From Solobacterium sp. (GTDB lineage: Bacteria > Bacillota_I > Bacilli_A > Erysipelotrichales > Erysipelotrichaceae), in NCBI GenBank assembly GCA_017430925.1, contig JAFRMA010000098.1, forward strand, positions 1-64,000: a stretch of DNA of 64,000 nucleotides. Reading direction: 5' to 3'. Each line of letters opens with the position of its first letter. Within the stretch, counting starts at the first letter, position 1. This document shows, in pieces, positions 50,896 to 60,033 of the stretch. Both the position numbers and the translations under genes were made by a program. The notes below the pieces were generated by a model that saw only the letters and a list, made by a program, of their open reading frames with translations, did no database searches and was not told the DNA's origin.

Positions 50896-52176
50896 TTACT
50901 TCAGATAAGAATTCGCTTCATCAAGATATGCCTGTGCTTTATCCAGACAGTCATTTGTCAATCTGGAGTTGTGAGCACCTTCACTGTTCTCCACGAATAC
51001 ATAGTCCCAGAACCACTGCGCATTTCTGCTTGCCAGACGTGCTTTTTCCAGGGTTTCGCCTTCGATCTTGCCGTCCGCAATTGCCTGAGCCAGATCTTTA
51101 TCCAGCTGTTCCAGCGCATTTCCAAGTTCATTTTCACGAGCTCTTGTGGCATCCTGGATATTCTTGACAAACCCCGCAAGATCACTGTGGCACTGACTGC
51201 AGTTATTCTTTACCAGATCCGGATTTTCCAGAGGGCTTACCCAATAATGGTTCGTAAATACCGTACCGTCTTCTGCCTTGATCTGAGGCATATGACAATC
51301 CGCACAGGTAAATGTACTTGCGTGTACACTTCCTGCCCCAAGATAAGTCTCAAATTCCGGATGCTGAACCTTCAGCTTACGCACACCTGTATCCGCATCC
51401 ACCCAGTCCGCGAACATATTACCTTCGCCGTCAACCAGAGAGTTCTCATATGCCAGAGAGTCTTCCGGAGAGAACTGCGATAAGCCATGATAGGAAACTG
51501 TGGTAGCTTTGGTAGCCGGATCAAAGTAGTATTCGGTATGACACTGCGCGCAGACAAGATTTGCGGCATCCACCTTGGCCAGGTCATCTCCCAGTGCATT
51601 CACCACATACGGGTGAGTCACATACAATACACCGGGTTCATTCGCATGACAGTGGAAACACCCGAAAGTATCCGTTGTCTGAGCTTCCATGTCCTCAAAT
51701 GCCATCGCATACGCACTGTCGCCGTCATTCAGTACTTTGGCGGTAAACTCGGAAGTCTTACAGGTAAAACAGTTCGCCAGTTTATGCGGACGTCCTGTAC
51801 TTGTGACATCCTCAAAGACATAGGTGTGACCTCTGGCACTGCCGTAAGAGATCGCAAATCCATATCCCTCATACAATGTCTTAATGTACGGATTCTCTGC
51901 GATATAATCATGAATTTCACTGTTTTCATCATTCATGACATACGTTTTATATTCGTTAGGATATTGTTCCGCCCAGTCGGAAGCCTTCATTACCTTAACA
52001 CCTGTCCCCTGTTCAGGAACAAGAGCAGTCACTTTTTCTCTTGGTGTAGGTGCTCCGCCATGGCTTTCGGTTGCCACAGGCTGCGGAGCAAAAGGTTTTG
52101 CGGTTAAGCCGAGAACAATCGCCAACGCAAACAGTACGCCAACCATGATCTTTTCTGTCTGTATTTTCTGTCCCAT
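50896..52176 (-). CDS. nrfA: Ammonia-forming cytochrome c nitrite reductase (pentaheme)
   Basis: NrfA reduces nitrite to ammonia with six electrons at the outer face of the membrane. The 426-residue protein has the active-site heme motif CFTCK (136-140, lysine ligand) and four CxxCH motifs (173-177, 209-213, 291-295, 326-330). The RGHTYVFED segment provides the catalytic arginine (R115), CHTEYYFDP a tyrosine, and SVHASTFTC a histidine (H285), which matches the family order. An N-terminal membrane helix (MVGVLFALAIVLGLTA) is an anchor or signal. No NrfH electron donor is encoded in the window. Confidence 0.97.
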   Translation of the reverse strand: MGQKIQTEKIMVGVLFALAIVLGLTAKPFAPQPVATESHGGAPTPREKVTALVPEQGTGVKVMKASDWAEQYPNEYKTYVMNDENSEIHDYIAENPYIKTLYEGYGFAISYGSARGHTYVFEDVTSTGRPHKLANCFTCKTSEFTAKVLNDGDSAYAMAFEDMEAQTTDTFGCFHCHANEPGVLYVTHPYVVNALGDDLAKVDAANLVCAQCHTEYYFDPATKATTVSYHGLSQFSPEDSLAYENSLVDGEGNMFADWVDADTGVRKLKVQHPEFETYLGAGSVHASTFTCADCHMPQIKAEDGTVFTNHYWVSPLENPDLVKNNCSQCHSDLAGFVKNIQDATRARENELGNALEQLDKDLAQAIADGKIEGETLEKARLASRNAQWFWDYVFVENSEGAHNSRLTNDCLDKAQAYLDEANSYLK

Positions 52177-52214
52177 GGTATTTCTCCTGTGTTTAGTTAT
52201 CGTTACTATCTAAC

Positions 52215-52246
52215 ATTATAGTACAATTGATTATCTCCCGTGTCAA
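52215..52246 (-). promoter_or_regulatory. nrfA promoter region
   Basis: On the minus strand TTGACA (52241-52246) and a perfect TATAAT (52215-52220) lie 20 nt apart, longer than the usual 17. The spacer holds a TTGA-N12-TCAA dyad (on the plus strand TTGATTATCTCCCGTGTCAA). Such an overlong spacer often needs an activator. Confidence 0.45.
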
Positions 52247-52315
52247 AGACCGCCGGGAAAACGAACCAGTATAACTATAATCACTAATAACTCAATATAG
52301 ATTTACTACCTGCGA

Positions 52316-53944
52316 TTACACTTCTGTACCTGCCATGGAATACGCAATATTCAGGGCATGGTCAGAACAACGTTCCAGATCCACAGATATATCGGTAAAG
52401 ATCAGACCACCCTGAGGATCACATCCTTCTTTCACCAATCTGACAAGGTGATTGTTGATGATCTCTTCTTTCTTCCGGTCAACCTTTTCTTCAATATCAT
52501 CCGCCTCAGGCAGACGTTCTGTAAGTTCCTGATCAAAGATCAGCAGAGATAACTCTACAGAACGAAGGGTAAGATCCGATAATTCCCTTAATTCCGTCAT
52601 GGCAACCGGCGAGATCTTAGCCTTTCCTTCACGAAGCTTCTCTTCATACTCGATGATATTCTCCGCATGGTCAGAGATACGTTCGATATCATCTACAGTC
52701 CGGATCATTCTGTACAGACGAGCCATATACTTTGGTGACAGATCCAGGGAACGTAATTCAACAAGTTTATCTACGATTGCACCCGCAAGGTAATCGACGG
52801 TTTCCTCTGTAGTTTCTACCTGTGCTGCTTTCTCCGGATCGTGGTTGAAGAAGCAGTCAACAGCTCTTACAAGGTTTACCACTGCCAGCTCACCCATTCT
52901 GGTGATTTCACGGTGAGCCTGGTCAATTGCCAGCGCGGGAGGAATCTTATCGGTCTGTGTCAGATAAATCAGACGGTGTTCCGCAAGTCTCTGGCTCTCT
53001 TCTGCCGAGATCGGGATAACTTTCTCAGACAGCTGGACGATCTTCTCCGCAAACGGAAGCAGGATCACAACCGCTGTAATCGCAAATATCGTATGCGTAT
53101 TCGCAATCTGTCTCGCGACATTATCCGGAGACAGGTTCTGAATCATCGTCAGAATCTGTGGGAATACTGTAATCAGGAGCAGGATCAGCAAAGCACGGAT
53201 ACTATTGAATAACAGATTCAGTACAGAACATCGTTTCCCCTGCCGGTTTGCGGTAAGTCCTGCAAGCAGGTTTGGTGTAACTGAACCAACAGCCGCACCG
53301 ATAACCAGGTATACCGCTGTACGGTAATCGATGATATGCTGCATTGCAAATGCCTGGAAGATTACCGTCGCGGAGGATGAACTCTGCAGCAACGCCGTAA
53401 ACAAGATACCAAAAATCACCATAAGTACAGGATTGGACATCTGTGAAACAAAGTTGATAAAACCCGGAGTCTCTGCCAGAGGCGCAATCGCTGACTTCAT
53501 CATGGTAATTCCCTGGAACAACATACCAAAGCCAAGAATTACCGAGCCAACATAGCGAACGGTCTTATTCTTCACAAACAGGTTCAGAATCGCTCCGGCA
53601 AACAGGATAAACGGCGCATAGGCTCCGATATTGAACGCGGTGATCTGGGCTGTAATCGTTGTGCCGATGTTCGCGCCCATGATAACACCAATAGCCTGTA
53701 CCAGAGACATCAGTCCCGATGTAACAAAACCGATTACCATAACATCCGTCGCCGAAGAACTCTGGATAAAGATCGTTACCAGAATCCCGGCGATCACGGA
53801 AGTAAGTTTATTCTTGGTTGCTTTTTCCAGCATATTCTTCAGGTTTTCACCGCAGGCATTCCGCAGTCCTGAAGACATGGTAGTCATTCCGTACAAGAAT
53901 AACCCTACCCCTCCCAAGAGTATAAAGACATCATATACTGTCAT
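52316..53944 (-). CDS. Na/Pi cotransporter (NptA-type) with C-terminal PhoU-like domain
   Basis: The 542-residue protein has two Na/Pi cotransporter repeats, each with the QSSSATD-type signature (IQSSSATDVMVIGFVTSGLM near 60; LLQSSSSATVIFQAFAMQ near 186). About eight membrane spans are present. Residues from about 345 form a PhoU-like helical domain. It probably imports phosphate or regulates it with Na+. It follows the sensor kinase gene by 82 nt on the same strand, which suggests control by the two-component pair. Confidence 0.93.
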   Translation of the reverse strand: MTVYDVFILLGGVGLFLYGMTTMSSGLRNACGENLKNMLEKATKNKLTSVIAGILVTIFIQSSSATDVMVIGFVTSGLMSLVQAIGVIMGANIGTTITAQITAFNIGAYAPFILFAGAILNLFVKNKTVRYVGSVILGFGMLFQGITMMKSAIAPLAETPGFINFVSQMSNPVLMVIFGILFTALLQSSSSATVIFQAFAMQHIIDYRTAVYLVIGAAVGSVTPNLLAGLTANRQGKRCSVLNLLFNSIRALLILLLITVFPQILTMIQNLSPDNVARQIANTHTIFAITAVVILLPFAEKIVQLSEKVIPISAEESQRLAEHRLIYLTQTDKIPPALAIDQAHREITRMGELAVVNLVRAVDCFFNHDPEKAAQVETTEETVDYLAGAIVDKLVELRSLDLSPKYMARLYRMIRTVDDIERISDHAENIIEYEEKLREGKAKISPVAMTELRELSDLTLRSVELSLLIFDQELTERLPEADDIEEKVDRKKEEIINNHLVRLVKEGCDPQGGLIFTDISVDLERCSDHALNIAYSMAGTEV

Positions 53945-54026
53945 AAAAACATCTCCCCTTACAAGAAAGATGTTACCTTTTTTTCATCAAATCCGTGCTC
54001 TTCCGGATGTAAAATCTATGTAAACT

Positions 54027-55364
54027 TTATTTGGGAAAGATTACTGTAAATACAGATCCTTTTCCTACTTCACTGCTGACTTTGATCTCCGCATCGTGGA
54101 TCTTCGCTCCATGCTTGACGATGGATAAGCCAAGACCGGTACCACCGACTTCCTTGGAGTGACTCTTATCGATACGATAGAATCGTTCAAAGATCCGGTC
54201 CAGTTCTTCCTGAGGAATACCTATACCGTGATCAGTAACCGATAATACAGCCTCATTATCCCTGTTTTCCACCAGAATCCGGACATCATTGCCGGGATCA
54301 CTGTATTTGATTGCGTTAAGACAAAGATTATAGACAATACTATACAGTACCTGCGGAATACCGGCGATGATCGTATTTTCACCTTCCACAGACAGACGGA
54401 TCTGGTTCTGCTCGGCCTCTGCTTCCAGGCTCTCTGCCGCATTCTGGGCGATCCTGTACAGATCTGTATTCTCCCGGTTCATATCTTTTCCGCCGCTGTC
54501 CAGTTTGGATAGATCAATAATATCTTCTACCAGTTTGGTCATTCTCTGTGCTTCAGCACGGATCTTACCCGCAAAGGAAGGGATATCTTCTTCTTTAACC
54601 ATCCCGTGTTCCAGTAATTCCGCATATCCGGAAATAACATGTAACGGTGTCTTTAACTCATGAGAAGCGTTTGCCGTAAACTCCTGGCGGATCAGTGAAG
54701 TTCTTTCCAGTTCTTCACGGTCTTTCTGGATCTGTTTATACTGGTCATCCAGACGCTTTAACAGAGGCCGTATTTCTTCATATACCGGTGCTTTTTCCGT
54801 ACTCATCTGTTCTTCCAGAGTGAGATCATTCAGAGGTTCTACAATCTTTTTCGGAAGTTTGAACGCGATACTTCTGGACAGCCACCAGGCCGCCAGAGCT
54901 GCCGCAATAATCACCGGAGAAATCCGCGCCAGCAAAGCCCAGATCGAAGCCAGCGTAACAGAGAGACATATTATTGTACCATCCGGCAATTTCCGGGCTG
55001 TATATAACTGTTTCTCTGATACAGAAGAATACCGGCTGCTCTCTCCATATCCGTTTGCCAGAGCACCCTGAATCTCTTCTTGTTCCAGAGGAACCTCCAT
55101 TCCCTCGACATCTGTTCCATTCTCATACAGGATCCGTCCCTCCGATGTAATCCAGGTGATACGGAAATTCTCAGTATCCAGATCCTTCAGATAAGATTCA
55201 CGGTTCATGGCTATACCCCTGGTAACCAGTTCTGTCTCGTTACGAAGCTGTATCATCTGTTCCTGTGTATACCGGTTATATGAGATGACCATAAGAAAAG
55301 CGATGCAGGAGATCAGCACCGTAATCGTCATTAACCATATGGCATAAAAGATCTTCTTGTTCAT
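54027..55364 (-). CDS. Sensor histidine kinase, PhoR-like
   Basis: The 445-residue protein has two membrane spans (about 8-28 and 137-162) around an external sensor domain. A HAMP-like/linker region follows, then the H box FTANASHELKTPLHVISGYA with H235, and an ATPase domain with DHGIGIPQEELDRIFERFYR and GTGLGLSIVKHGA. It autophosphorylates and passes phosphate to the response regulator encoded 1 nt upstream. The link to a Na/Pi cotransporter suggests a phosphate-sensing PhoR role. Confidence 0.94.
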   Translation of the reverse strand: MNKKIFYAIWLMTITVLISCIAFLMVISYNRYTQEQMIQLRNETELVTRGIAMNRESYLKDLDTENFRITWITSEGRILYENGTDVEGMEVPLEQEEIQGALANGYGESSRYSSVSEKQLYTARKLPDGTIICLSVTLASIWALLARISPVIIAAALAAWWLSRSIAFKLPKKIVEPLNDLTLEEQMSTEKAPVYEEIRPLLKRLDDQYKQIQKDREELERTSLIRQEFTANASHELKTPLHVISGYAELLEHGMVKEEDIPSFAGKIRAEAQRMTKLVEDIIDLSKLDSGGKDMNRENTDLYRIAQNAAESLEAEAEQNQIRLSVEGENTIIAGIPQVLYSIVYNLCLNAIKYSDPGNDVRILVENRDNEAVLSVTDHGIGIPQEELDRIFERFYRIDKSHSKEVGGTGLGLSIVKHGAKIHDAEIKVSSEVGKGSVFTVIFPK

Positions 55365-55365
55365 A

Positions 55366-56025
55366 TTATTCCATCCGGTAGCCTACACCACGTACAGTCT
55401 GAATCAAATCGCCGCTGCTGCCCAGTTTTGACCGTAACGTACCAATATGTACATCTACCGTACGGCTTTCACCGATGAAGCTCTGATCCCACACGGCTTC
55501 CAGAAGGCGCTCTCGCGTAAGCACAATACCGATATTCTCCATAAACAATTTCAGGATATCGTATTCCTTTAAGGTAAAGGTAATCTCTTTTCCCTTTACC
55601 TTTACGATATGTCTGGAGGTATCCATTTCCAGTTCCTTATATGTCAAAACCGCATGGTCCTCATGAACACTTCTGCGCAGTACTGCCTTGATCCGTGAGA
55701 CCATCTCCATCATACCAAACGGCTTACAGAGATAATCATCCGCGCCAAGATCCAGACCGATTACCGTATCATACTCACTGCCTTTCGCAGTCGCCATAAT
55801 TACCGGAATATCCACTGTTCCGGGATCTCTCTTTAATTTCTTTAAGATGGATAACCCGTCTTCTCCCGGCAGCATGATATCCAGCATGATCAGCTGCGGA
55901 CGCTCATCCATTGCTTCCCAGAACTTCTTACCGTCAGGAAAACCCGCCGCCTCAAAACCAGCCACATTCAGTGTGTATACCATCAGATCACGTATACTCT
56001 GATCATCTTCAACACAATAAATCAT
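55366..56025 (-). CDS. Response regulator, OmpR/PhoB family
   Basis: The 219-residue protein has a receiver domain (MIYCVEDDQSIRDL, acidic pocket; phosphoacceptor D49 in LIMLDIMLPGEDG; conserved lysine in ATAKGSE). A winged helix-turn-helix DNA-binding domain follows (TFTLKEYDILKLF, then VDVHIGTLRSKLG). It pairs with the kinase gene 1 nt downstream. PhoB-type boxes were not identified in front of its targets by eye. Confidence 0.95.
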   Translation of the reverse strand: MIYCVEDDQSIRDLMVYTLNVAGFEAAGFPDGKKFWEAMDERPQLIMLDIMLPGEDGLSILKKLKRDPGTVDIPVIMATAKGSEYDTVIGLDLGADDYLCKPFGMMEMVSRIKAVLRRSVHEDHAVLTYKELEMDTSRHIVKVKGKEITFTLKEYDILKLFMENIGIVLTRERLLEAVWDQSFIGESRTVDVHIGTLRSKLGSSGDLIQTVRGVGYRME

Positions 56026-56113
56026 TCTTCACCTCGATATTATTATGCATTGAAATCTTTTAATATTTCACCCGGAGTTGAAAAAAAACCAAAAAAGTTG
56101 ATCTGACATAACA

Positions 56114-56157
56114 AAAGATGGATCCCTGCCGGAAAGAATAAGCAGATATCCATCTTT
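56114..56157 (-). terminator. Terminator of the sugar operon
   Basis: AAAGATGGAT pairs with ATCCATCTTT around a 24-nt loop. T residues follow on the minus strand. It is 118-161 nt past the PfkB stop. Confidence 0.88.
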
Positions 56158-56170
56158 CTTTTCTTAAGTG

Positions 56171-56278
56171 TTATCTCTTTGCTGCCTTCAATAACTTCTT
56201 CAATTCGTTATTGAACTCGCGGTATACACCTTTGGGACTGACTTCATCCGGTATTTCTATGATCTCTTTTCTGATTAT
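56171..56278 (-). other. Coding-like 35-codon frame without a start codon
   Basis: After the PfkB stop, in a different frame, 35 sense codons run from just after a TGA to a TAA at 56171. The peptide ends EFNNELKKLLKAAKR, lysine- and leucine-rich like a protein C terminus. No ATG, GTG or TTG can start it near its beginning. It may be the tail of a deleted gene, a rare-start small protein or chance. It lies inside the operon transcript, before the terminator. Confidence 0.25.
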
Positions 56279-57246
56279 TCAACAGTTATTAAGAATTCTT
56301 CTACTTCCTTCTTTTCCGGCATGGATTTCAAAGCACCTTTACGGGTAGTAATAATGGAGGCTGCTGCACAGGCAAACTGAGCGCTCTTTTTCAGTGTCTC
56401 TGCGTTAAATCCATCCAGACCATGTTCCAGCACAGCATTGATCATACATGCGCAGAACGTATCACCGGCACCGGTTGTTTCAATCGTATTCGCCTGGCGA
56501 TACCCCGGGATATTCATCTGTTTTCCTTTATAGTATACGCGGCATCCATCCGGGCCTAAAGTCAGGCAGATCAGGGGAATGTGGAACTGTGCCTGCAGTT
56601 CATGAATACCTTCGTCATAGTCTTCCTTGCCGGTCAGCCAGACGATTTCATTATCCGCAATCTTTAACATATCACAGTGTCCCATACCCCAGAGGATCTG
56701 TTCACGGGCAAGTTCTTCATTCTCCCACAGAGGTATACGCAGATTCGGGTCATAGGAACGCAGTACACCGGCATCTTCCGCAATGCGCAGGGCTTTCTGT
56801 GTTGCGGAACGTACAGGTTCATCCGTCAGGGATAATGAGCCGAAATGGAATATCCTGGTGCTGCGGATCAGTTCCTCATTGATTTCTTCTTCCCTAAGCA
56901 TCATATCTGCTCCAGGCTGACGGTAGAAGGAGAAATCACGGTCACCGTCAGGCAGTTTATGCACAAATGCCAGAGTTGTATGGATCTTCTGATCGTGCAT
57001 TAGTCCTGTAAGATCTACACCGCAGGAACTGACTTCTTCGGTTAACTGCTTGCCAAAACCATCATCTCCGACTTTTCCGATAAACGCAGTCTTCTTTCCC
57101 AGTTTCTGTAACATCGCCAGTACATTGCACGGGGCTCCTCCGGGATTTGCTTCATACAGCGGATTGCCGAATTCGGAATCTCCGGCGCCGATAAAATCAA
57201 TCAGTAATTCTCCTAATGCCACAACATCATACTGCTTTTCACTCAT
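56275..57246 (-). CDS. PfkB-family sugar kinase (fructokinase-like)
   Basis: The 323-residue kinase has the PfkB N-terminal GELLIDFIG and NPGGAPCNVL (35-44) motifs, and the C-terminal TTGAGDTFCACM with catalytic D262. It phosphorylates a ketose at the expense of ATP. Its place after an aldose-ketose isomerase gene (8-nt overlap) suggests that it phosphorylates the isomerase product, probably fructose. A sulfofructose-kinase role of the YihV kind is possible but less likely. It is the last gene of the operon. Confidence 0.9.
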   Translation of the reverse strand: MSEKQYDVVALGELLIDFIGAGDSEFGNPLYEANPGGAPCNVLAMLQKLGKKTAFIGKVGDDGFGKQLTEEVSSCGVDLTGLMHDQKIHTTLAFVHKLPDGDRDFSFYRQPGADMMLREEEINEELIRSTRIFHFGSLSLTDEPVRSATQKALRIAEDAGVLRSYDPNLRIPLWENEELAREQILWGMGHCDMLKIADNEIVWLTGKEDYDEGIHELQAQFHIPLICLTLGPDGCRVYYKGKQMNIPGYRQANTIETTGAGDTFCACMINAVLEHGLDGFNAETLKKSAQFACAAASIITTRKGALKSMPEKKEVEEFLITVE

Positions 57247-58480
57247 TTTTGTTATCCTCCAGATATAGACACTTTTTTACTGCCGGCAGAACAGACACAG
57301 ATGGTACCAGTAAGGGAATCAGCATAGACTGCAAAGCGTGATACAGGTCGCTCTTTCCCGGCCAAACCGTTTCTTTTAACTGGTTCTTTTCGTCCAGCTG
57401 ATGGTACCACGAACCAAATACCGGATCATGTACGCATTCTTCCAGATACTGCATATATTCTGCGTATTGTGCCTGATATTTTGTGTCTCCCGTCACATGA
57501 TATAACACTGCAGAGGTGTTGATAGCTTCTGCCAGCGTCCAGTGCATGCGGTCATGGACAACAGGTCTTCCCTGCCAGTCTGTCGTATACACAATACCAC
57601 GGTTTCCGTCCGCATTCCACCCGTCTGATACTGCCCGGTCATACAACGCGCAGGCTTTCTTCACATAGTGGTTTTCTTTGCCGGAAGACAATGCCCACTG
57701 GGTGATCAATCGTGCCCATTCTATACCGTGACCCGGTGTAGCCCCATAGGGTTTAAAGGGATCATCCGGTTTATCCTGGTTGTAATCCGGCAGCGGGTTC
57801 CAATGTTCATCGAAGTGCTCCGGGATACGCCAGTCATTCTCTTCTGCCCACTTCAGCACATGTGTAATAATTCTGCCAGCGCGTTCACGCCAGATTTCTT
57901 CTCCTGTCACATCTGCCGCAGCCAGGAACGCTTCCACAGTATGCATGTTGGCATTAAGACCGCGGTATGGTTCAAGAACCGTAAATTCTGTGTTATACGT
58001 GTCCCGGGTCAGTCCTTTTTCTTCATCCCAGAACTTTTCCAGGAAGATCTTCGTACTTTCACGGAATAAAACTTCTGCCTCGGTATGTCCCATGGCCATG
58101 GCACTGCATGCCGCAAGGATCACAAACGCGTGCCCGTAACACTGTTTCTGTGTCATCGGTGATAGATTACTGTATATTCCCGGGTAATATCCCCCATATT
58201 GATCATCATGGAGTACTTTTCGTATCCCATGAATTGCCGTATCTACCAGATCTTTACAGCGTGGATACTCCAAGGCTTCTCCCAAAGAATATACATGAGC
58301 CATCCGGCAGGTGATCCACAATTCTCTCGGTCTTTCCCGGATTGGTTCACCGTCACTTCCCAGATAATAGGATAACCCCTCCGGTGAGGGGAACTTCCTG
58401 CCGAAATCTAATAATTCTTCCCGCAGTTCCTTCAGCCAGACGCGGTTTTCTTCTGTATTTAATTGATATTTCTTATTCAT
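57239..58480 (-). CDS. AGE-family aldose-ketose isomerase, YihS-like
   Basis: The 413-residue protein matches YihS of E. coli and related mannose isomerases in length and motifs: LWITCRMAHVYS (with R59), YRGLNANMHTVEAFL (H180) and TPGHGIEWARLI (H251), plus EHFDEHWNPLPDYNQDKP. These residues form the sugar pocket of the (alpha/alpha)6 barrel. YihS-type enzymes interconvert mannose, glucose and fructose or sulfoquinovose and sulfofructose. It overlaps the amylase gene by 4 nt and the kinase gene by 8 nt. Mannose or glucose released upstream could be turned to fructose and phosphorylated. Confidence 0.88.
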   Translation of the reverse strand: MNKKYQLNTEENRVWLKELREELLDFGRKFPSPEGLSYYLGSDGEPIRERPRELWITCRMAHVYSLGEALEYPRCKDLVDTAIHGIRKVLHDDQYGGYYPGIYSNLSPMTQKQCYGHAFVILAACSAMAMGHTEAEVLFRESTKIFLEKFWDEEKGLTRDTYNTEFTVLEPYRGLNANMHTVEAFLAAADVTGEEIWRERAGRIITHVLKWAEENDWRIPEHFDEHWNPLPDYNQDKPDDPFKPYGATPGHGIEWARLITQWALSSGKENHYVKKACALYDRAVSDGWNADGNRGIVYTTDWQGRPVVHDRMHWTLAEAINTSAVLYHVTGDTKYQAQYAEYMQYLEECVHDPVFGSWYHQLDEKNQLKETVWPGKSDLYHALQSMLIPLLVPSVSVLPAVKKCLYLEDNKNE

Positions 58481-60033
58481 CGGAAACTCCTCACCCAGTT
58501 TAATAATGAATCCCGGTAGATATTCTCCCGTACGTCTTGTTTCATCCGTTCAGTTACCGGACCGTTAGCTGCCATCTTAGCTAAGATTTCTGCCTGCAAT
58601 TCTTCCACAGACATCTCTTCGTAAGGTTTATGCGGATCAGCGGAACGTACAGGTTCTTTCCACTCTGTGACATTCTGTTTTTCTTGAATAACTCTTTTCA
58701 CCGGTTCGTACGTCATACGGTGTCCAAACGGGATATAGATTTCTCCGGAACATCCTGGTATCGTGATCCGCAGACGGTTGTTATCGCTCTGAAGCGTACT
58801 GCCGTACAACGCGCCGGTGTATTGTCCTTCTCCCTGGATTTCCAGAGTACATGCCTGTTCATCATTGTTCACACAGATGATGACATCACCGCGCCTGAAG
58901 ACATACTGTCTCGTGGTCAAGGACACTTCCTGATACTCTCCGTAAAAAAGTGCTTGTTCATTCCTGCGTATCTTTCCTAATGCCCGGATCAATTCCGAAC
59001 AGGCATTCTCTTTCATCTCTTCAAGATTCAGAGCCGGGCGTAACGATATGTCGGAGTGTCTCTCTTTCTTTCCTTCAATACCATACTCCGAACCATAATA
59101 GACCGAAGGAATGCCCGGCAATGTATAGAGGAGGATATGCAGAGGTGTGTAGTGTGCCTTATTCCTGAGGATCGTATAGATTCTCTCCACATCATGGTTA
59201 TCCGCAAAGTTATAAAGTCTTACGGACCTGCCCGCAAAGATTTCATTCATTCTGCGGATCGTATGCGCGATTTCGAAGTAATTGTGATCGTTATGCCCGC
59301 TGTAGAGGGCTTTGTGCAGGTGATAATTCGTTACGGAATGCAGGGTGTTGTCATTCACCCAGCGGCTGTAATCTCCGTGGATCACTTCTCCCATCAGCCA
59401 GAAATCCTCTTTCCATTCTTGTGTTCTTGCGCGTAATTCCCGCATGAAGTTGAAATCCAGCACATCTGCCGCATCCAGACGCAGACCGTCAATCGCAAAT
59501 TCATCGATCCAGAAGTGTATACTGTCCAGCAGATAGTTCCGTACATCCGGATTCGCGTGATTGAGTTTTGCCAGGGAATCGTGTCCGCCCCAGGTATCGT
59601 AGGAGAAACCATCGTTATACCGGTTATTCCCGTAGAAATTCACGTTGCAGTACCAGCTCACAAACGGGGAATTCTCCCGCTTTTCACGGATATCCCGGAA
59701 CGCAAAGAAATCTCTGCCGGTATGATTGAATACACCGTCCAGAATAACCTTGATTCCCTTCTCATGACATCTTTGTATAAATTCTTTCAGGTCTTCATTC
59801 GTGCCAAGACGTCTATCTACTTTACGATAATCCGTAGTCTCATAACCATGTCCTACAGATTCAAACAGCGGACCGATATACAGTGCGTTAAAGCCGAAAT
59901 CGCATAGATGATCAATCCAAGGATACAGTGTATGTATGCGGTGTACAGTTTCTCCGTATTCGTTATACTGAGGTGCTCCGGTCAGCCCCAGGGGGTAGAT
60001 GTGATAAAAAACTGCCCGATCTGTCCAACTCAT
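58477..60033 (-). CDS. GH13 alpha-amylase-family glycoside hydrolase
   Basis: The 518-residue enzyme has the GH13 regions: DGVFNH (99-104), DGLRLDAAD with nucleophile D187, MGEVIH with acid/base E216, and NFADNHD with D281. A beta-sandwich domain (about 375-445) follows. A C-terminal helical tail of about 65 residues is not found in classical amylases. There is no signal peptide, so it acts on imported oligosaccharides, like cyclomaltodextrinase-type or maltogenic enzymes. It overlaps the esterase gene and the isomerase gene by 4 nt each. Confidence 0.92.
   Translation of the reverse strand: MSWTDRAVFYHIYPLGLTGAPQYNEYGETVHRIHTLYPWIDHLCDFGFNALYIGPLFESVGHGYETTDYRKVDRRLGTNEDLKEFIQRCHEKGIKVILDGVFNHTGRDFFAFRDIREKRENSPFVSWYCNVNFYGNNRYNDGFSYDTWGGHDSLAKLNHANPDVRNYLLDSIHFWIDEFAIDGLRLDAADVLDFNFMRELRARTQEWKEDFWLMGEVIHGDYSRWVNDNTLHSVTNYHLHKALYSGHNDHNYFEIAHTIRRMNEIFAGRSVRLYNFADNHDVERIYTILRNKAHYTPLHILLYTLPGIPSVYYGSEYGIEGKKERHSDISLRPALNLEEMKENACSELIRALGKIRRNEQALFYGEYQEVSLTTRQYVFRRGDVIICVNNDEQACTLEIQGEGQYTGALYGSTLQSDNNRLRITIPGCSGEIYIPFGHRMTYEPVKRVIQEKQNVTEWKEPVRSADPHKPYEEMSVEELQAEILAKMAANGPVTERMKQDVRENIYRDSLLNWVRSFR

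Noticed and set aside
52227-52246. FNR box in front of nrfA
   Set aside because: TTGAT and GTCAA are 10 nt apart, not the 4 nt of a true FNR site.
53948-53980. Terminator-like hairpin with a T run on the plus strand
   Set aside because: No plus-strand gene ends here. On the minus strand it merely surrounds the ribosome binding site of the Na/Pi gene, with a 7-bp stem and no clear role.
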